A DNA stretch of 9,527 nt from Nitrospira sp. (lineage in GTDB: Bacteria; Nitrospirota; Nitrospiria; Nitrospirales; Nitrospiraceae), in assembly GCA_005116795.1 (NCBI GenBank), contig SWDL01000389.1, forward strand, positions 1-9,527, in the 5' to 3' direction. Positions 6,502 to 9,527 of the stretch are shown piece by piece. Under the pieces are notes generated by a model that made no database searches, was not told the origin of the DNA, and worked only from the letters and a program-made list of their open reading frames with translations. How positions within the stretch are numbered: position 1 is the stretch's first letter; each line of letters starts with the position of its first letter. Both the position numbers and the translations under genes were made by a program.

Positions 6502-7950
6502 GTGGCTGTCGCAACAGGTAAAGTTATTCAAGTCATCGGCCCGGTGGTGGACGTGGAGTTTCCGCCCGGCCAACTGCCGAATATCTACAACGCGCTGAAG
6601 GTCACGCAAGAAGAAAACAAGGCCGCCGGTAGCCCGGCGGTGCGGATCACGCTGGAAGTCGCCTCGCACCTTGGTGAAAACCGCGTCCGCGGCATCGCGA
6701 TGTCTACCACCGATGGCCTCACACGCGGGATGGCCGTGCAGGATACGGGCGCGCCGATTTCAGTGCCGGTCGGCCGCGAGACGCTCGGACGATTGATGAA
6801 CGTGCTGGGCGAACCGGTCGACGAGAAGGGCCCGATCAAGACGAAGAAGACTTATCCCATTCACCGGCCGGCCCCGAAGCTCGAAGACCAGGACACCAAG
6901 ACCGAGGTCCTCGAAACCGGCATCAAGGTCGTCGATCTGCTTGAACCCTACAGCAAGGGCGGCAAGGTCGGCCTCTTCGGCGGCGCGGGCGTCGGTAAAA
7001 CCGTCATCATTATGGAGCTCATCAACAATATTGCGCTGCACCACGGCGGGTTCTCCGTCTTCGCGGGCGTGGGTGAGCGAACTCGTGAAGGCAATGACCT
7101 CTGGCATGAGATGCAGGAATCCAAGGTCATCGATCCCGAGGATTTTACCAAGTCCAAAGCCGCGTTGGTCTACGGTCAGATGAACGAACCACCGGGGGCG
7201 CGTCTCCGCGTCGGCCTCACCGGCCTGACCGTCGCCGAATACTTCCGGGACGAAGAGCACCAGGACGTGTTGCTCTTCGTGGACAACATCTTCCGGTTCA
7301 CCCAGGCGGGGTCGGAAGTGTCCGCCTTGCTCGGCCGGATGCCGTCGGCGGTCGGGTATCAGCCGAACCTCTCGACGGAGATGGGCGCGCTCCAGGAGCG
7401 CATCACTTCGACCAAGCGTGGATCGATCACCTCGGTACAGGCCATTTATGTGCCGGCCGACGACTTGACCGACCCGGCGCCGGCCACGGCCTTCGCGCAC
7501 TTGGATGCGACCACCGTGTTGTCGCGGCAGCTCGCGGAGCTCGGCATTTATCCCGCCGTCGACCCGCTCGACTCCACCTCGCGAATCCTCGACGCACAGA
7601 TCATCGGCGAGGAACATTACAAGGTGGCGCGTGGCGTGCAGTCCGTCCTCCAGCGCTATAAAGACCTGCAAGACATCATCGCCATTCTCGGCATGGACGA
7701 ATTGTCGGAAGACGACAAGGTGGCCGTGGCCCGCGCGCGGAAGATCCAGCGGTTTCTCTCGCAGCCGTTCCATGTCGCGGAGGCCTTCACCGGCTCACCG
7801 GGCAAGTACGTGAAGCTCAAGGATACGGTGCGGAGCTTCAAGGAGATCCTGGAAGGCAAGTACGACCATCTGCCGGAACAGGCGTTCTACATGGTGGGGC
7901 CGATTGAGGAAGTGCTTGCGAAAGCCGAAAAGATGGGAGTGAAAGTCTGA
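6502..7950 (+). CDS. atpD: F-type ATP synthase beta subunit
   Basis: Catalytic subunit of F1 (EC 7.1.2.2), making ATP at the alpha/beta interface. It is 482 residues, full length for the family. Visible motifs are the N-terminal barrel segment GKVIQVIGPVVDVEFP (6-21), the Walker A loop GGAGVGKT (160-167), the catalytic glutamate in GERTREGND (Glu192), Walker B LLFVDNI with Asp261, and the C-terminal DELSEDD (399-405), equivalent to the DELSEED rotor-contact segment. GTG 6502 is chosen as the start because GAAAGGAG (6488-6495) ends 6 bases before it and the N-terminus MAVATGKV fits the family. The frame extends to an ATG at 6460, but that lies inside the upstream inverted repeat and adds residues with no family match. 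It is followed 19 bases later by atpC. All catalytic residues are intact, so this gene appears functional. Confidence 0.98.
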   Translation: MAVATGKVIQVIGPVVDVEFPPGQLPNIYNALKVTQEENKAAGSPAVRITLEVASHLGENRVRGIAMSTTDGLTRGMAVQDTGAPISVPVGRETLGRLMNVLGEPVDEKGPIKTKKTYPIHRPAPKLEDQDTKTEVLETGIKVVDLLEPYSKGGKVGLFGGAGVGKTVIIMELINNIALHHGGFSVFAGVGERTREGNDLWHEMQESKVIDPEDFTKSKAALVYGQMNEPPGARLRVGLTGLTVAEYFRDEEHQDVLLFVDNIFRFTQAGSEVSALLGRMPSAVGYQPNLSTEMGALQERITSTKRGSITSVQAIYVPADDLTDPAPATAFAHLDATTVLSRQLAELGIYPAVDPLDSTSRILDAQIIGEEHYKVARGVQSVLQRYKDLQDIIAILGMDELSEDDKVAVARARKIQRFLSQPFHVAEAFTGSPGKYVKLKDTVRSFKEILEGKYDHLPEQAFYMVGPIEEVLAKAEKMGVKV

Positions 7951-7969
7951 TCACGCCTCACGAGGGAAT

Positions 7970-8392
7970 ATGGCAGGAAAGTTATTATTGGAGGTCGTCG
8001 CGCCGGATAAGCTCCTCCTGAGCCAAGAGGTGGATGAGGTCATTGCCCCTGGTTCTGAAGGCGAGTTCGGTGTGCTCCCAGGTCATTGCCATTTCTTATC
8101 CACCTTGCGAATCGGCGAGCTGCACTATCGTGTCGGGGATCAGACCGGCTACATGTCCATTCTCTGGGGCTACGCGGAGGTCACGCCGAGCAAGGTCACG
8201 ATCATGGCCGAGGTTGCGGAGAAGGCGGAAGACATCGATGTGGGCCGTGCCGTCGCTGCTGTTGAAAAAGCCGAGCAGCGCCTCAAGGTCGGTGGATTGC
8301 CATCCGAAGTCAAAGATGCCGAGATCAGTCTCGAAAAAGCTCGCCTTCGCAAGAAGATCGCCGACCGCGTCCGTAAGACGGGACACGCCTGA
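7970..8392 (+). CDS. atpC: F-type ATP synthase epsilon subunit
   Basis: A 140-residue central-stalk subunit that links the gamma shaft to the c-ring and can inhibit ATP hydrolysis through its C-terminal helices. The N-terminal beta-sandwich is clear: LEVVAPDKLLLSQEVDEVIA (7-26), GSEGEFGVLPGH with the typical G-x-F-G-x-L-P-G-H pattern (28-39), and WGYAEVTPSKVTIMAE. The C-terminal half is a charged helical hairpin (about 85-137) rich in Ala, Glu, Lys and Arg. The start is ATG 7970, with GAGGG at 7962-7966 unusually close upstream (3-4 bases). This weak spacing may lower epsilon synthesis relative to beta, as its 1:3 stoichiometry requires. It is the last gene of the atp operon here; 108 bases follow before rluD. 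Confidence 0.96.
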   Translation: MAGKLLLEVVAPDKLLLSQEVDEVIAPGSEGEFGVLPGHCHFLSTLRIGELHYRVGDQTGYMSILWGYAEVTPSKVTIMAEVAEKAEDIDVGRAVAAVEKAEQRLKVGGLPSEVKDAEISLEKARLRKKIADRVRKTGHA

Positions 8393-8500
8393 GCCCTCGG
8401 CCCATCTGATCCGTCTCTGCTGCGCGGTTGAATCGCCCACGCTCACCTCTTCCAGGGGGATCGTCGTACCCCACCCATAACTGGTCGAGCGGATCCATCC

Positions 8501-9470
8501 ATGCTGACTGAGTTCGTCGTGACAGCCGGAGAGCAGCCCAAGCGGTTGGACGTCTTTCTCGTCAACCGTGAGCCGAGGGTATCGCGGTCGGCCTTACAGC
8601 GCTTGATGACACAAGGGCGCGTCCGACTCAACGGGCGGCCGGTGAAGCCAAGCCGGAAGATCAAGCCGGGCGACCAGATCGTCTTCGATACGCCGCAGGC
8701 CTCACCGCTCACGCTCAACGGTGAGCCGGTTCCCCTTGAGATTCTCTTTGAAGACGAGCACCTCCTTGTCCTCAACAAACCGGCCGGCTTGGTCGTTCAT
8801 CCAGCCTCAGGCCACTGGTCCGGCACGTTGCTCAACGCGCTGCTCCATCATTGTGAGCGAGCCGGAGGAGCAGCAGCATCAATTGGCCGCAAGGACCGTC
8901 CAGGCCTAGTCCATCGCCTCGACAAGGACACGACCGGCGTGATGGTGATCGCGAAGACCGCTGCGGCCCACCGTGGCCTCGCGGCGCAATTCGAGCATCA
9001 CACGATCGCCCGCCGTCTATGAAGCCCTGGTGTGGGGTGTGCCGATGCCTGCGCATGGACAGATCACACTCGACATCGGGCGAGATGTGAAAAACCGGAA
9101 GACCGTCTCGTCCCGGAGCGTGAGACCAAAACGGTCAGTCACTGATTATGAAGTGAGCCGGACGTACGGGACAGCCGCCGCCCACGTCCTGCTGTCTCCA
9201 CATACGGGCCGGACACACCAGTTGCGTGTGCATCTGAGTGCCCTCGGCCATCCCATCATCGGCGATCCGGTGTATGGCGGCCCCACGCGCTCAACGGATG
9301 TGGGCATGGAGATCCCACGTCTGATGTTGCATGCCCGCACGTTGGAATTTTGCCATCCGTCTACCGGGAACCTTCAGGAACATAGGGCGCCGTCTCCGTC
9401 CGACATGGCCGGCGTCGAGCGGGCCCTCCATATCTTCGGGAAGCCTACCGACTCAACGGGATCGTCATGA
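8501..9470 (+). pseudogene. rluD: RluD-family 23S rRNA pseudouridine synthase, split by a +1 frameshift
   Basis: The product would convert specific uridines in helix 69 of 23S rRNA to pseudouridine. The first frame (8501-9022) gives an S4 RNA-binding domain (about residues 12-65, with SRSALQRLMTQGRVRLNG) and the catalytic domain with VLNKPAGLVVHPASGH (90-105) and GLVHRLDKDTTGVMVIAKT, where Asp141 is the catalytic aspartate. After Arg171 it runs into a TGA at 9020. Skipping one C at about 9014 moves to the frame that continues VYEALVWGVP, then LSPHTGRTHQLRVHLSALGH and IIGDPVYGGP, all RluD motifs, ending at TGA 9468-9470. Joined, the protein would be 322 residues, the normal family length. The extra base lies in a C/G-rich run (9007-9015), so a sequencing error is as likely as a real mutation. 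The start ATG 8501 has only a weak ribosome site. Assignment to RluD rather than a sibling (RluA/RluC class) rests on length and overall pattern. Confidence 0.88.
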
Positions 9471-9478
9471 CGATCCCG
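9457..9478. repeat. Perfect 22-bp palindrome over the rluD stop codon
   Basis: The half-site CGGGATCGTCA is followed at once by its exact reverse complement, giving 11 bp on each side with no spacer. It contains the rluD stop (9468-9470) and the overlapping ATG at 9467. No T-run follows, so a standard intrinsic terminator is unlikely. It could be an operator-like site, a translational-coupling hairpin or chance. Confidence 0.6.
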
Positions 9479-9527
9479 CCCAATGCGAGAGACCATCGTC
9501 CGCCCCTCATGATGTCCGCCCGACCGC
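9467..9527 (+). CDS. Possible start of a further gene, cut by the window edge
   Basis: ATG at 9467 overlaps the rluD stop as ATGA and the frame stays open for 20 codons to the right edge (MTIPPNARDHRPPLMMSARP). The stop-start overlap suggests a translationally coupled operon gene. In many bacteria a peptidoglycan-editing factor gene (pgeF/yfiH, laccase-domain) follows rluD, but these residues are too few to recognise it. A later ATG pair at 9509/9512 in the same frame could be the real start. Confidence 0.35.
   Translation, partial: MTIPPNARDHRPPLMMSARP

Noticed and set aside
6760..7773. Minus-strand open frame of 337 codons opposite atpD
   Set aside because: It is a shadow of one of the most conserved proteins known, with no independent evidence for coding.
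8393..8500. Terminator or promoter between atpC and rluD
   Set aside because: I could find only a weak GGGG/CCCC pairing near 8455-8473 without a T-run, and no convincing -35/-10 pair, so neither is claimed.
8973..9470. Second half of rluD as a separate gene starting at ATG 8973
   Set aside because: The first 14 codons overlap the upstream frame and read as unrelated residues; RluD similarity starts only at Val-Tyr-Glu (9015), as expected for a frameshift rather than two genes.

Overview
The window looks like a chromosomal segment of a GC-rich autotroph. The ATP synthase beta chain and the DUF2309-type inorganic-carbon genes look most like Nitrospira/Nitrospirota proteins. That placement is from memory of the families, not from a search, so treat it as moderate confidence.

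Left edge to about 6124: the window opens with the C-terminal end of a plus-strand LysR/NhaR-type regulator (1-254). Convergent to it is a minus-strand operon, read right to left. It holds a NuoL/DabB-like proton-channel subunit (5171-6124, missing its N-terminal part), a second NuoM/NuoN-like membrane subunit (3891-5174), a very long DabA/DUF2309 protein (700-3903) and a PII-like regulator (301-642). The first two genes share ATGA, and the next pair overlaps by 13 bases. Together they resemble a DAB/Mps-type CO2-to-bicarbonate accumulation system, with a second antiporter-like subunit and a likely nucleotide- or bicarbonate-sensing PII-family partner.

6128 to right edge: the plus strand carries the tail of an F-type ATP synthase operon. 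This is the last 83 codons of atpG, an intergenic inverted repeat, complete atpD (GTG start at 6502) and complete atpC. It is followed by an RluD-family 23S rRNA pseudouridine synthase gene broken by one extra base near 9014, and by the first codons of another frame that starts within the rluD stop (ATGA).

The most unusual point is near 6116-6130. The minus-strand dabB-like gene and the plus-strand atpG gene meet head to head, and each has lost its entire 5' part there, with no intergenic DNA or promoter between them. This is the signature of an inversion or translocation breakpoint, or of a chimeric assembly join. The sequence alone cannot decide which. If it is an assembly join, the Ci-uptake and ATP synthase blocks need not be neighbours in the real genome.

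There is no gene-free stretch longer than 300 bases. I saw no rRNA, tRNA, CRISPR array or insertion sequence.
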